NCBI RefSeq assembly: GCF_004349135.1
Contig: NZ_SMFN01000001.1
Coordinates: 248,001-312,000, forward strand
Direction: 5' to 3'
DNA length: 64,000 nucleotides
DNA from: Flavobacterium sandaracinum
GTDB lineage: Bacteria; Bacteroidota; Bacteroidia; Flavobacteriales; Flavobacteriaceae
Shown piece by piece: positions 8,481 through 17,597 of the stretch; position 1 is the first letter of the stretch, and every line of letters starts with the position of its first letter. The translations under genes and the position numbers were made by a program. Under the pieces are notes generated by a model. It did no database searches, had not been told where the DNA came from, and saw only the letters and a program-made list of their open reading frames with translations.

Positions 8481-9353
8481 TTACAAATAATGGGAGGATT
8501 GAATGTGCATTTTATGCGTTTCAAGGTTATAAGTGTCAAATTTGCTCATAACATGGGTCACTAAATGTGAAATGGATATAGGCTGCCCTAATTCAACTTT
8601 AGTCAAATTAGTATCTTTTATTTCGCGACCATCAACTAAAATGACCAAACCAGAACCTATTGCTTCCATTTCTCGATTATTAGTAATCAACAAACCCGTA
8701 TCTTCTCCAAGACCTATTCCAAGTACTCTAGGGTTACCAACAACAGCTTGAAAAAGTCTGCCAATTCTGCCACGTTGAACGAAATGGGTGTCGATAATCA
8801 CACCATCTATTAATCCCAGTCCACTAGAAATTTTCACTTCTCCTTTCAATAATGCTTCTGAACTACTTCCTTGATAAATCATATTATTGGAAGCTGCCGC
8901 AGCTCCAGCCGAAGTTCCTGCATAAATAAATTCCTCATTATGGTATTTATCCAATAACATATCATGAAAAGGAGTCCCTCCAAGAATAGATGACAATCGC
9001 AACTGATCGCCTCCAGTAAACATGACTATATCTGCTGCTTTTAACCGAGCCAAAACTTCTACATCCGCAGCTTGCTCTCGTCTCTCGATCGTAAGTATAT
9101 CGACGTTTTTAGCATTCAAATACTCGAATGCTTTCACATATTCAGGACCAATTTCCCTTGGTATAACAGAAGCAGTAGTGATAATTTCTATTCGTGATTT
9201 TTCTTTGTGTTTAGATTCATTTATGATTCTTTTTAAAATGCCAGCCTCAAAAAAGTTTAAGTTGCTTGAAGCATTTTTATCTAAATTGGTTTCTGTAAAA
9301 CTCCCTTTATCTACCGCACCACCTATTATTATAAGTTTTCCTAATATATTCAT
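8481..9353 (-). CDS. cphB: Cyanophycinase
   Basis: This is a peptidase S51 enzyme that cuts cyanophycin (a poly-Asp backbone with Arg side chains) into beta-Asp-Arg dipeptides. The protein is 290 residues and starts KLIIIGGAVDKG. It carries the acidic FTGGDQLRL motif and the nucleophile elbow YAGTSAGAAAAS with S148, then DTHFVQRGR and IGLGEDTG. There is no signal peptide, so this is an intracellular cyanophycinase. It heads the cphB-iaaA transcription unit and is divergent from cphA, with a 440-base shared upstream region. Confidence 0.95.
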   Translation of the reverse strand: MNILGKLIIIGGAVDKGSFTETNLDKNASSNLNFFEAGILKRIINESKHKEKSRIEIITTASVIPREIGPEYVKAFEYLNAKNVDILTIERREQAADVEVLARLKAADIVMFTGGDQLRLSSILGGTPFHDMLLDKYHNEEFIYAGTSAGAAAASNNMIYQGSSSEALLKGEVKISSGLGLIDGVIIDTHFVQRGRIGRLFQAVVGNPRVLGIGLGEDTGLLITNNREMEAIGSGLVILVDGREIKDTNLTKVELGQPISISHLVTHVMSKFDTYNLETHKMHIQSSHYL

Positions 9354-9795
9354 TTGGTAAAAATAACCAAAAAGATAAAAAGAGCCTTTGAAGTTGCGTT
9401 TTTTTTTAATTATTTAGCAATGATAGCACTTACAAAAAATTATATTCTAGACAGTCTTTACGTTATTTAATGCCCTATATTAATTGACTTGACATTGAAT
9501 TTAAAGGCATTTAACCCCGTGTAAAATTTTACTTTTTATGAATTAGTCCTGAATCATAAAATTCGTTCAAAAAAAATTGGGGTACGCTTAACAAATCACA
9601 CGAAACGATTCGATTAATTTTAAAATAAATTTTGATTCCTATTCTAAAAAACTTTAATTTAGGTGCAGTGTAATACATTTAGATGGATTGAATAGAATGT
9701 ACTTTACTTTTTTTTAAAATCAATACGGATTGATACTTTGGAAATATACTTCTAAATTCAACCGTTTTTTATATAAGTAATAATTTTTCCGTTTT
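9354..9795. promoter_or_regulatory. Shared upstream region of cphB-iaaA and cphA
   Basis: This is a 442-base AT-rich region between divergent starts. No open frame of interest is present. It must hold promoters for both directions. I see only weak matches to the Bacteroidota -7 element (for example GATACTTTGG near 9735) and no clear operator palindrome, so positions are not assigned. Confidence 0.5.
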
Positions 9796-12420
9796 ATGAA
9801 AATAATCAAAGTACAAGCCCTTCGTGGCCCGAATATCTGGAGTATTCAAAGAAAAAAATTAATCCAAATGCGTTTGGATTTGGAGGAAATGGAACAATTT
9901 CCAACCAATAAAATAGACGGTTTCAAAGAACGAATTGAAGCTATGTTCCCTTCCATGATTGAACACCGTTGTTCTGAAGGTTGCCGTGGCGGTTTCTTTT
10001 CTAGAGTAGAACGCGGGACCTGGATGGGACATGTAATCGAACATATTGCCCTTGAAATTCAATCTCTTGCAGGAATGGAAACCGGTTTTGGAAGGACTAG
10101 AGAAACAAAAACTCTTGGAACATACAACGTCGTTTTTAGTTATACCGAAGAAAATGTAGGCCTCTTTGCTGCAGAATCTTCTGTTGCCATTGCCGAAGCC
10201 CTAATTGCGGGAACTGAATATGATTTGACTGCCGACTTGCAGAAAATGCGTGAGATACGCGAACGCGTGCGACTTGGACCTAGTACGGGAAGCATAGTAG
10301 AAGAAGCTGTTTCCAGAGATATACCTTGGATACGTCTTGGAACAAATTCTTTAGTGCAACTTGGATATGGAGTTAATCAAATGCGTTTTCAGGCAACAAT
10401 CACCTGCAAAACCAGCAGCATTGCCGTTGATATTGCTTGTAACAAAGAGCAAACAAAAAAAATGTTAGACATGGCCTCTATTCCTGTTGCCAATGGAAGC
10501 ATTTGTACTGACGAAGAAGGATTGGCTGAAACTATAAAAAAAATTGGTTATCCCATTGTATTAAAGCCTTTGGATGGTAATCATGGAAAAGGAGCATCTA
10601 TAAATGTTACCAATTGGGAAGATGCTGTTTCAGGGTTGTCTTTTGCACAAGTATATGGCAAACGTGTTATTGTCGAAAAATTCATAACCGGTTTCGATTT
10701 TAGAATATTGGTTATCGATAATAAATTAGTGGCTGCCGCAAAAAGAGTTCCTGCTCACGTAATAGGAAATGGAACGGATACTATTCAGCAATTAATTGAG
10801 ACTACCAATCAGGATCCAAGAAGAGGTTATGGACATGAAAATGTACTGACTCAAATCGATGTTGACAGGGATACTGAAGATTTATTGGAAAAACTAAACT
10901 ATACATTGGAAACCATTCCAAGAATTGGTGAAATTGTTTTCCTAAAATCTACTGCAAATTTAAGTACGGGTGGAACTTCTGTAGATGTTACTGATATGAT
11001 GCACCCGGAAAATATCTTTCTTGCTGAAAGAATTTCAAGAGTAATTGGACTCGATGTTTGTGGAGTCGATATAATGGCCGAAAATCTAACACAACCTTTA
11101 AAAGAAAATGGTGGTGTAATTCTGGAAGTCAATGCAGCTCCCGGTTTTAGAATGCACCTTGCACCTTCTGAAGGATTACCAAGAAATGTTGCCGCCCCAG
11201 TAATTGACATGCTCTATCCTCCAGGAAAATCATGCCGAATCCCTATTATTGCTGTTACAGGAACGAATGGTAAAACCACCACCACCCGACTTTTAGCCCA
11301 CATTGTAAAAAATAATGGATTTAAAGTAGGATTCACCACCTCAGATGGGATTTATGTTCAAAACCACATGATGGAAAAAGGAGATACTACAGGACCTCTT
11401 AGTGCTGAATATATATTACGAGATCCAACAGTAGAATTTGCCGTTTTGGAAACAGCCAGAGGCGGAATCCTGCGTTCTGGATTAGGCTTTAGTCGTTGTG
11501 ATATTGGAGTTATCACTAACATTCAGGAAGATCATTTAGGGATTAGTGACATACATACTTTAGACGATTTAGCAAGAGTTAAAGCCACAGTAGTAAAAAG
11601 TATTAAGAAAAATGGATGGGCTGTTTTAAACGGAGATGATGCTCATTGTATAAAATTAGGAAAGGACTTAGACTGCAACGTCGCTTATTTTAGTTTAAAC
11701 GAAGACAATGAGTTCATCAAAAAACTTTGCGCTGAAGGAAAAACCGTTGCCGTTTATGAAAACGGATACATTACCATCAAAAAAGGAGAATGGAAAATTC
11801 GAATTGAGCGCGCCACTCACGTTCCATTAACGCTAGGTGGAAAGGCAAAATTCATGATCGCTAATGTACTTGCTGCAACTTTAGCCAGTTATTTATGGGG
11901 TTTTAAAACAGAAGATATTAGTTTATCTCTACAAACTTTTATTCCAAGTGCCGCACAAACCCCAGGAAGGATGAATATTTTTGAATTCAAAAAATTTAAA
12001 GTCCTCATCGATTTTGCCCACAATGCATCTGGCTACAAAGGTGTTGAAGACTACCTGCAAAGCGTGGATGCGACCAAAAAAATTGGAATTATAGCTGGCG
12101 TTGGGGATCGACGTGACGAGGACATTAGAGAATGTGCTAATATTGCTGCCCGAATGTTTGACCACATTATCATCCGACAAGAAAAATACCTGAGAGGGAG
12201 AACAGAAGACGAAATCATAGAATTAATTTTAGAAGGAATTAAAAGCTCTGGAAAATCAGTGACCTATGAGATAATTCCCAAAGAGACGGAAGCCATAAAA
12301 CACGCGATAAATAGTGCTGAGGAAGGAAGTTTTATTACCGCTTTGAGCGACGTAGTAGCCAACGCCATTGAAATCGTACAAGAATATTTAGACAAAGAAA
12401 ACGAGCACGGGATTATTTAA
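9796..12420 (+). CDS. cphA: Cyanophycin synthetase
   Basis: CphA polymerises Asp and Arg into cyanophycin without ribosomes, using ATP. The protein has 874 residues, the usual length. In order: an N-terminal cyanophycin-specific domain (KVQALRGPNIWS ... EHRCSEGCRGGF), an ATP-grasp domain (GYPIVLKPLDGNHGKGASI, VEKFITGFDFRILV, VILEVNAAPGFRMH), then a Mur-ligase-like domain with a P-loop (VTGTNGKTTTTRLL, near residue 489), NIQEDHLG and VLIDFAHNASGYKG. All catalytic landmarks are intact. It stands alone on its strand and ends in a bidirectional terminator, so its transcription is separate from the degrading genes. The supply of Arg and Asp is not encoded nearby. Confidence 0.97.
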   Translation: MKIIKVQALRGPNIWSIQRKKLIQMRLDLEEMEQFPTNKIDGFKERIEAMFPSMIEHRCSEGCRGGFFSRVERGTWMGHVIEHIALEIQSLAGMETGFGRTRETKTLGTYNVVFSYTEENVGLFAAESSVAIAEALIAGTEYDLTADLQKMREIRERVRLGPSTGSIVEEAVSRDIPWIRLGTNSLVQLGYGVNQMRFQATITCKTSSIAVDIACNKEQTKKMLDMASIPVANGSICTDEEGLAETIKKIGYPIVLKPLDGNHGKGASINVTNWEDAVSGLSFAQVYGKRVIVEKFITGFDFRILVIDNKLVAAAKRVPAHVIGNGTDTIQQLIETTNQDPRRGYGHENVLTQIDVDRDTEDLLEKLNYTLETIPRIGEIVFLKSTANLSTGGTSVDVTDMMHPENIFLAERISRVIGLDVCGVDIMAENLTQPLKENGGVILEVNAAPGFRMHLAPSEGLPRNVAAPVIDMLYPPGKSCRIPIIAVTGTNGKTTTTRLLAHIVKNNGFKVGFTTSDGIYVQNHMMEKGDTTGPLSAEYILRDPTVEFAVLETARGGILRSGLGFSRCDIGVITNIQEDHLGISDIHTLDDLARVKATVVKSIKKNGWAVLNGDDAHCIKLGKDLDCNVAYFSLNEDNEFIKKLCAEGKTVAVYENGYITIKKGEWKIRIERATHVPLTLGGKAKFMIANVLAATLASYLWGFKTEDISLSLQTFIPSAAQTPGRMNIFEFKKFKVLIDFAHNASGYKGVEDYLQSVDATKKIGIIAGVGDRRDEDIRECANIAARMFDHIIIRQEKYLRGRTEDEIIELILEGIKSSGKSVTYEIIPKETEAIKHAINSAEEGSFITALSDVVANAIEIVQEYLDKENEHGII

Positions 12421-12437
12421 AAAAATTCCTTATTACC

Positions 12438-12472
12438 AATAAAAGCGACTGTGAAAAGTCGCTTTTATTTTT
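12438..12472. terminator. Terminator after cphA
   Basis: A perfect 12-bp stem (AATAAAAGCGAC with GTCGCTTTTATT), loop TGTGAAAA, lies 18 bases after the cphA stop and is followed by T-rich sequence. It lies between convergent genes and may serve both. Confidence 0.88.
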
Positions 12473-12607
12473 AAAAATAGAATGATAACCTATTATTTAA
12501 TGCTTTTATTCTGAAACTAGCCTGCTGGGATTTTTGCCAATTTTACTGGCGGAATATTTCGTTTTCACTAAAATTAAAAATGCAACATTACTATTTTATT
12601 TAGAATG

Positions 12608-13867
12608 CTACGTTTTCAACTTTTTCTTTCTAGCAGCTGGAAACAGAACATTATTTAAAATCAAGCGATATCCCGGTGAGTTAGCATGCAGATCTAAAAC
12701 TGTAGGCGGATCGCCAACTTGGTGTTGAAAATCCTCTGGATCGTGCCCTCCATAAAAGGTGAACATTCCTTTCCCTTTTTGACCATGAATGTAACGTGCT
12801 TCTCCATTCAGCTCGCAGGTACCCATCAACAGCACATTGGATTTTATTAAGGATACATCAAATGCAGTGGTTTGTCCCATAAATCCCTTCACTAGTTGGG
12901 TGTGATTCTGACACAGCATGCTGGGAATTGGGTCCCACTTTGCTGAAAATTCCATTAAAGTAAAATAATCCTTGATCATAGGTACTCGTCTTTTAGAAGT
13001 CATATCAATATCTGAAAATTCGTATTGCTCTGGTCTTCTTTCCAATGTAAAATCCTTAAAAGCAAACGAATTGCTGTAATTCATTTTCGATTGGTAATTT
13101 CCCTCACTAGGATCTCCATCAAACATGGCCTCACAAATATCAACGCCATCCGCTGCTAAGGCTATATCAAAACTATCTGTTGCAGAACACATAGCAAACA
13201 TAAATCCACCGCCTACAACAAAATCCCTAATTTTCTTGGTTACAGCTCCTTTTTCCTGCGATACTTTAGCATAGCCTAATTTCGTAGCTAATGATTCGGC
13301 TTCTTTTTTTTGCTCGATGTACCACGGAACGTTTTTATAAGCCCCATAAAATTTGCCATATTGTCCAGTAAAATCCTCATGATGTAAATGCAACCAATCA
13401 TAAAGTAACAATTGATCGCTTAAAACTTCTTCGTCGTAAATAGGAGTAAAAGGAATTTCAGCATACGTCAAAACCAAAGTTACTGCATCGTCCCAAGGTT
13501 GCTTTCCTTTAGGAGTATACACCGCAATTTTAGGTGCTTTTTCCAGCACCACTGATTCCATGTTTTGGGAAGGACTGGATATTTCATTTAAAATAGCCAC
13601 TTCCTCCGCATCAGAAATAATTTCAAAATTGACTCCTCTAATTTGACATTCTTTTCGAATTTCTTCAGCATCAGGCAGCAAAAAAGAACCCCCTCGATAA
13701 TTAAGTAACCAACTCGCTTTGTAATTTTTGTCCAAACACCAATACGTAATTCCGTAGGCTTTCAAATGGTTTTGCTGCGAAGTTTCATCCATTGGAATCA
13801 AAATAAAAGAAGCTTTGGCTGTTAGTGACAATAGGAAAAGAAATATATAGAAGAGTTTTTTTAGCAT
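12608..13867 (-). CDS. Exported protein often annotated asparagine synthetase B-like
   Basis: A 419-residue protein with a signal peptide (KLFYIFLFLLSLTAKASF). The start FILIPMDETSQQNHLKAYG and LLNYRGGSFLLPD match a flavobacterial family commonly labelled asparagine synthetase B. I see no PP-loop ATP site, and an exported protein cannot be an ordinary ATP-dependent synthetase, so the label is doubtful. The central part (FVVGGGFMFAMCSATDSFD ... FYGGHDPED) looks like a glutamine-amidotransferase-like or ThuA-like fold, which is inference. It converges with cphA across a shared terminator, so a cyanophycin role cannot be claimed from position alone. Confidence 0.7.
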   Translation of the reverse strand: MLKKLFYIFLFLLSLTAKASFILIPMDETSQQNHLKAYGITYWCLDKNYKASWLLNYRGGSFLLPDAEEIRKECQIRGVNFEIISDAEEVAILNEISSPSQNMESVVLEKAPKIAVYTPKGKQPWDDAVTLVLTYAEIPFTPIYDEEVLSDQLLLYDWLHLHHEDFTGQYGKFYGAYKNVPWYIEQKKEAESLATKLGYAKVSQEKGAVTKKIRDFVVGGGFMFAMCSATDSFDIALAADGVDICEAMFDGDPSEGNYQSKMNYSNSFAFKDFTLERRPEQYEFSDIDMTSKRRVPMIKDYFTLMEFSAKWDPIPSMLCQNHTQLVKGFMGQTTAFDVSLIKSNVLLMGTCELNGEARYIHGQKGKGMFTFYGGHDPEDFQHQVGDPPTVLDLHANSPGYRLILNNVLFPAARKKKLKT

Positions 13868-14035
13868 CTTTTACTGATTTTTTTATATCTCAAAGATAGA
13901 AAGTAAGGACTTCAAATGATTAAAATTTAACGTTTAAATGACCTTTTATCATCAATTTTCTAAAAACACGTAAAAATACGCATAGCCAAATTATTTCTAA
14001 ATTATAAATTCGCAAATATCCTTTAATAAACCAAA

Positions 14036-14176
14036 ATGAAAAATGTAATAATGAATCCAAACGAAAGTAATGATCCGTTCAATCTTATGAATTTATTAAA
14101 AAAAATAGGGTTGTGTTTATTAGTAATTCTAATCATCACCTTTTACATGCTTTGTTACCAACATCTTAGCTTTTAA
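14036..14176 (+). CDS. Small single-pass membrane peptide, 46 aa
   Basis: An ATG at 14036 opens a 46-codon frame to TAA at 14174-14176: MKNVIMNPNESNDPFNLMNL, then a hydrophobic segment (GLCLLVILIITFYMLCY). A polar N-terminus plus one membrane helix is the usual layout of small membrane peptides. It lies 34 bases upstream of the DUF547 gene on the same strand and may be translated with it. Not confirmed as coding. Confidence 0.45.
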   Translation: MKNVIMNPNESNDPFNLMNLLKKIGLCLLVILIITFYMLCYQHLSF

Positions 14177-14210
14177 AAATCTCTAATTATTCTTAAAAAT
14201 ATAAATTGTT

Positions 14211-14933
14211 TTGAAAAATTATTACACCGCACTATCAGAAGAAATTCTCGCCACTGCAAAATCAGATGGGGATTCAAGCGCGTTGAGAAGGCAACTTTTC
14301 TATATACTACCATCAAAACTGGAGAATAGTCTGGATTGTGATGATTTGAGAAAGACCTTTTGGATCAATATCTATCATGCGTTTTATCTCATCATTTCAA
14401 AAGAAACTTTAGATAACACTTTTATTTATGAAGCTAAAAGGATAAAAATTGCTCGTTCCATACTTTCATTGAACGACATAGAACATGGAATTTTAAGAAA
14501 GTTAAAATATAAAATGGGATTTGGATATCTTACAAATCCATTTTATTCTGATTTTATAAAAGCGTGTGCCGTACAAGAGTTGGATTACAGAATCCATTTT
14601 GCTTTAGGCAGTATTTATCTAGAAAAAACTACTGTTGATTATTATGACAGTACTATAATTGAAACCCAACTCATACAAACTACTAACAACTTTATTCAAT
14701 CAGAGACTAAATTTGATTCAAAATTAAAATTAATTCGAACATCTAGATTTTTATTCTCTTATTTTCGGGATTTCGGTGGTATGCGGTCTGTTAAACAATT
14801 ATTGCAAACAAGTTTAAAAAAAGACATAAAAGGGTATAGGCTCCAATTCAAAAGCACTAAAAAAAAAGATAAAAGCAAGGTGATTGCTTTCCCTTTAGCT
14901 ACTAAATCTGATTTTAAAAAAATACAATATTAG
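14211..14933 (+). CDS. DUF547 domain protein, TTG start
   Basis: The protein has 240 residues, with the DUF547 landmarks FWINIYHAFYLII, SLNDIEHGILR and YRIHFALGSIYL. The function of the family is unknown. There is no signal peptide, unlike many DUF547 proteins, so it is probably cytoplasmic. An in-frame stop at 14202 leaves only TTG (14211) or a poorer codon as the start; TTG gives a sensible N-terminus (KNYYTALSEEILATAKS). The conserved Cys of the usual CGAKSCP region is not seen, so the domain is divergent. The stop overlaps the 3' end of the convergent response-regulator gene by 4 bases. Confidence 0.75.
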   Translation: MKNYYTALSEEILATAKSDGDSSALRRQLFYILPSKLENSLDCDDLRKTFWINIYHAFYLIISKETLDNTFIYEAKRIKIARSILSLNDIEHGILRKLKYKMGFGYLTNPFYSDFIKACAVQELDYRIHFALGSIYLEKTTVDYYDSTIIETQLIQTTNNFIQSETKFDSKLKLIRTSRFLFSYFRDFGGMRSVKQLLQTSLKKDIKGYRLQFKSTKKKDKSKVIAFPLATKSDFKKIQY

Positions 14934-15598
14934 GAATCAAAATCCATAATTTCATTCTGCACAGCATAAACTACCAAACCAGCAATATTTCTAGATTCTG
15001 TTTTTAGTAATAAGTTATTGCGATGACCTTCTACCGTTCTGGGGCTTATAAACAGCTTTTCAGCAATTTCAGCTGTACTTTTTTGGGAACAAATTAGTTT
15101 CAACACTTCAACTTCACGAGCGGTCAAAAAATTATTGTCTAGAGTGCTCTTTGTTTTTTTAGCAGTCAAGACATCATCCTGAATAATTTTCATGACATAA
15201 TCCGTGTAGTAAAAACCTTTTTCAGCAACTTCATTTATAGTTGTAATCAATTCTTGGGGCGTTGCATTTTTAATCAAATACGAAACCGCGCCTACATCAA
15301 TCATGTTAGCAACAAAAGACTTTGAATCGTAACTGGTCAATGCTATAATTTTTAGTTTTGGAAATTCTACATGAATGATCTTAGTTGCCTCAACACCATT
15401 AATTCCTGGCATTTTTAAGTCCATGATGATAATATGCGGATGATTATTTTTATTGTTTTGGAGAAAAGAAATCAATTCATCCCCATTTGACGCTTCAAAA
15501 ATGATGTCAATATTTGTTTCACGACCCAACAAAAAAGAAATTCCTTTTCTAAAGAGAATTTCATCATCCACTAATATTATTTTTATAGTTTTACTCAT
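14930..15598 (-). CDS. Response regulator, NarL/LuxR type
   Basis: The protein has 222 residues. The receiver domain carries D11/D12, the phospho-acceptor D60 in IIIMDLKMPG, T88 in IALTSYD and K110 in YLIKNATP. A C-terminal LuxR-type HTH follows (FLTAREVEVLKLICSQKSTA, IAEKLFISPRTVEGHRNNL), a typical DNA-binding output. The gene lies 3 bases after the sensor kinase on the same strand, so the kinase at 15602-16393 is its cognate partner. The target genes are not evident; the membrane protein at the head of the unit is the likely input. Confidence 0.95.
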   Translation of the reverse strand: MSKTIKIILVDDEILFRKGISFLLGRETNIDIIFEASNGDELISFLQNNKNNHPHIIIMDLKMPGINGVEATKIIHVEFPKLKIIALTSYDSKSFVANMIDVGAVSYLIKNATPQELITTINEVAEKGFYYTDYVMKIIQDDVLTAKKTKSTLDNNFLTAREVEVLKLICSQKSTAEIAEKLFISPRTVEGHRNNLLLKTESRNIAGLVVYAVQNEIMDFDS

Positions 15599-15601
15599 TT
15601 T

Positions 15602-16393
15602 TTAAAAATTAAAAACTACCGAAACTCCTTTGTTTATTGCTGACTCCAAGGTCATTTTACCATCTAAAAAAGCAATTCTACTTTCTATATTTTTCATTCC
15701 TAAGCCTTTTTTATTTTCGTCGGATTTCATTTCAAAACCAATTCCATTATCTGAATAAGAACATTTTTTGATACCATTGTTTTCTTCAAAAAGAACAGCA
15801 ATACCTGTGGCTTTTCCATGTCGAAGCGAATTATTCATTAGCTCTTGCAAAATTCTAAAAACGTGCAAATGTCTATCAATCTCTTTGATATCAAATGTAG
15901 TTTTATTTTCATAATTTACTTGTACAGCTTTAGAACTGCTAAACTCCAAACACAATTCTTCGACACCTGCATGAAGTCCAAATTTTTCTAAAACGGGAGG
16001 CAATAAGCCGTGTGCAATTTTTCTTGAGTTATCTAAAGCTTTCCCAGTAAGATTGATAATGTTTGCTGTAATTTCATGAATCTCGTTTGAAGATAAATTA
16101 GGCGTGGTCAATAAATGAGAGTTCAGTGAAACGATATTCAGTTTTGAGCTGATGTCATCATGCAAATCTTGTGCAATACGCTTGCGTTCCTCTTCCTGAG
16201 TAATAATGACGGCACTTAAAAGTTCTTTTTGATACTGGATTTCTAAATCCTTTTTTTCTAATTCCTTTTCAATAATTTTCTTTCTCGAAAAATAGAAAAA
16301 TAAGACTAAAACCAATCCCATTAAAAGAAAAACGACACAACTATAAATTAGTATTTCAATTATTTCACTTTCTTGTAGCGTATTTACTTTCAT
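15602..16393 (-). CDS. Sensor histidine kinase (HisKA_3 type)
   Basis: The protein has 263 residues: one membrane helix (about 14-36), a coiled linker (RKKIIEKELEKKDLEIQYQK), the HisKA_3 dimerisation helix with the phospho-acceptor H78 (RIAQDLHDDISSKLN), and a HATPase domain with N-box (LQELMNNSLRHG) and G-boxes (DNGIGF, KKGLGMKNI). There is no periplasmic sensor domain. The start overlaps the upstream membrane-protein gene by 4 bases, which suggests that the polytopic protein senses the signal and passes it to this kinase, then to the NarL-type regulator. Confidence 0.95.
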   Translation of the reverse strand: MKVNTLQESEIIEILIYSCVVFLLMGLVLVLFFYFSRKKIIEKELEKKDLEIQYQKELLSAVIITQEEERKRIAQDLHDDISSKLNIVSLNSHLLTTPNLSSNEIHEITANIINLTGKALDNSRKIAHGLLPPVLEKFGLHAGVEELCLEFSSSKAVQVNYENKTTFDIKEIDRHLHVFRILQELMNNSLRHGKATGIAVLFEENNGIKKCSYSDNGIGFEMKSDENKKGLGMKNIESRIAFLDGKMTLESAINKGVSVVFNF

Positions 16394-17028
16394 AGAGCAG
16401 TATTGATTTCTTTTTTAGAAAAACTTTTTTTCCATTCTACAAGTATAAAAATTTGATATACGATATATAAAACTGCGTTTAAGATCCAGGGGATTTTATT
16501 TAGCTTAGGACTTAAGGAGGTCATTAAATTTCCAACTAAAAATAAAACAGTACTTCCTGACAAGTAAATCAAAATCCCTAAGTTGATATAATAAAACTCC
16601 TTATTTTTACCTAATAAATTGTACAAATGAAATGTTGCAAAAATGATAAGTAAAAATGAAGTGACAAAAATTTCAAACAAATTGAATTTAAAAAACACAC
16701 TGGGATTATAACCATATTGAATGCCTAAAAGGCATAAGCCAAAAACCAATCCTCTTTCTATTACTCTTTTTTGAAAACTATTTTTTATAATTTTTAAATA
16801 AAAAAAACTTAAAAAAACGAATTGCCCAACAAAATAAAAATGAGATAAGAAAAGATTATTTATTGCAAAATAAAAAAAAACACCCGATGTAATTTGAATT
16901 ACGAAAACAAATAATAAATAAGACGTAAAAACACGAAAAGCTTTCCCTCTTATTGAAAAGCCTTTAATAAATAATATTAAATTTATTAATAAAAAAACAT
17001 ACCCAATATTTATAAACAGATTTATCAT
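16390..17028 (-). CDS. Polytopic membrane protein, probable sensor partner
   Basis: A 212-residue protein with about seven predicted membrane helices over its whole length and only short loops (starts INLFINIGYVFLLINLILF, ends VYQIFILVEWKKSF). I do not recognise a named family. It overlaps the kinase start by 4 bases, so the two are translationally coupled. The kinase itself lacks a sensor domain, so this protein is a good candidate for the input module. The first coding unit of this strand begins here or with the 130-aa gene, 7 bases upstream. Confidence 0.75.
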   Translation of the reverse strand: MINLFINIGYVFLLINLILFIKGFSIRGKAFRVFTSYLLFVFVIQITSGVFFYFAINNLFLSHFYFVGQFVFLSFFYLKIIKNSFQKRVIERGLVFGLCLLGIQYGYNPSVFFKFNLFEIFVTSFLLIIFATFHLYNLLGKNKEFYYINLGILIYLSGSTVLFLVGNLMTSLSPKLNKIPWILNAVLYIVYQIFILVEWKKSFSKKEINTAL

Positions 17029-17035
17029 TTAAAAT

Positions 17036-17428
17036 TTATTGAAACATAGGACTAGAAGGATCACATGCGGTTGGACATGGAGCTGTAAAATCATAAATAT
17101 CATCTTCGGCTCCTGCTGAATTTCCAACCCCAACAGTAATCATATCTACATAAATTCCTGTTTCCGGATTAAATTTTGTTCCTACAATCATTAATTTTTC
17201 AACGCCTGCATCATCCACTCCAATATAAGCTCTCACGGCATCTACTCCTTCTGCTAATACTTCCAGTAAATCAACTTTTGGAATCAAAAAAGCATTCACA
17301 TGATGGTGTTTGTTGTAATTCCCTTCTCGTTTAGTCCAACGTTTGGCCCATTTTTGTGCTGTTTTTAATGGAATGGAATTAATCGATTTCCCTTGAATTT
17401 TCCCTTCTGAATTAGTTTGTTGTGACAT
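17036..17428 (-). CDS. Hypothetical protein with C-terminal Cys motif, 130 aa
   Basis: No family recognised. The N-terminal half has KTAQKWAKRWTKREGNYNKH and a hydrophobic LIPKVDLLEVL. The middle is glycine/acid-rich (GVDAVRAYIGVDDAG). The C-terminus ends APCPTACDPSSPMFQ. There is no signal peptide. The gene ends 7 bases before the sensor unit on the same strand, so co-transcription with the membrane protein, kinase and regulator is likely. The short Cys-rich tail looks like a conserved functional end (metal ligand, modification site or sorting signal), which is only a guess. Confidence 0.7.
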   Translation of the reverse strand: MSQQTNSEGKIQGKSINSIPLKTAQKWAKRWTKREGNYNKHHHVNAFLIPKVDLLEVLAEGVDAVRAYIGVDDAGVEKLMIVGTKFNPETGIYVDMITVGVGNSAGAEDDIYDFTAPCPTACDPSSPMFQ

Positions 17429-17533
17429 AGGTTTTTAGTTTTGGTTCACAATATTTTTTGAAATTAAAAATCGTTAGCTAAACTACTATTTTTTTATTGT
17501 TTTAACAAAATACATCCTAACAATACAAAATTA

Positions 17534-17567
17534 AAAAGCCTAAATTAGATCGCTAATTTAGGCTTTT
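17534..17567 (-). terminator. Terminator after dnaB
   Basis: A perfect 15-bp stem (AAAAGCCTAAATTAG with CTAATTTAGGCTTTT) with a 4-base loop lies about 30 bases after the dnaB stop on the minus strand. Confidence 0.9.
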
Positions 17568-17597
17568 AATACTTTATTTTAAAAACGAGATCAATTT

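Noticed and set aside
12534..12728. Plus-strand open frame across the end of the exported 419-aa gene
   Set aside because: It is antisense to a real gene, with no family resemblance and no start context.
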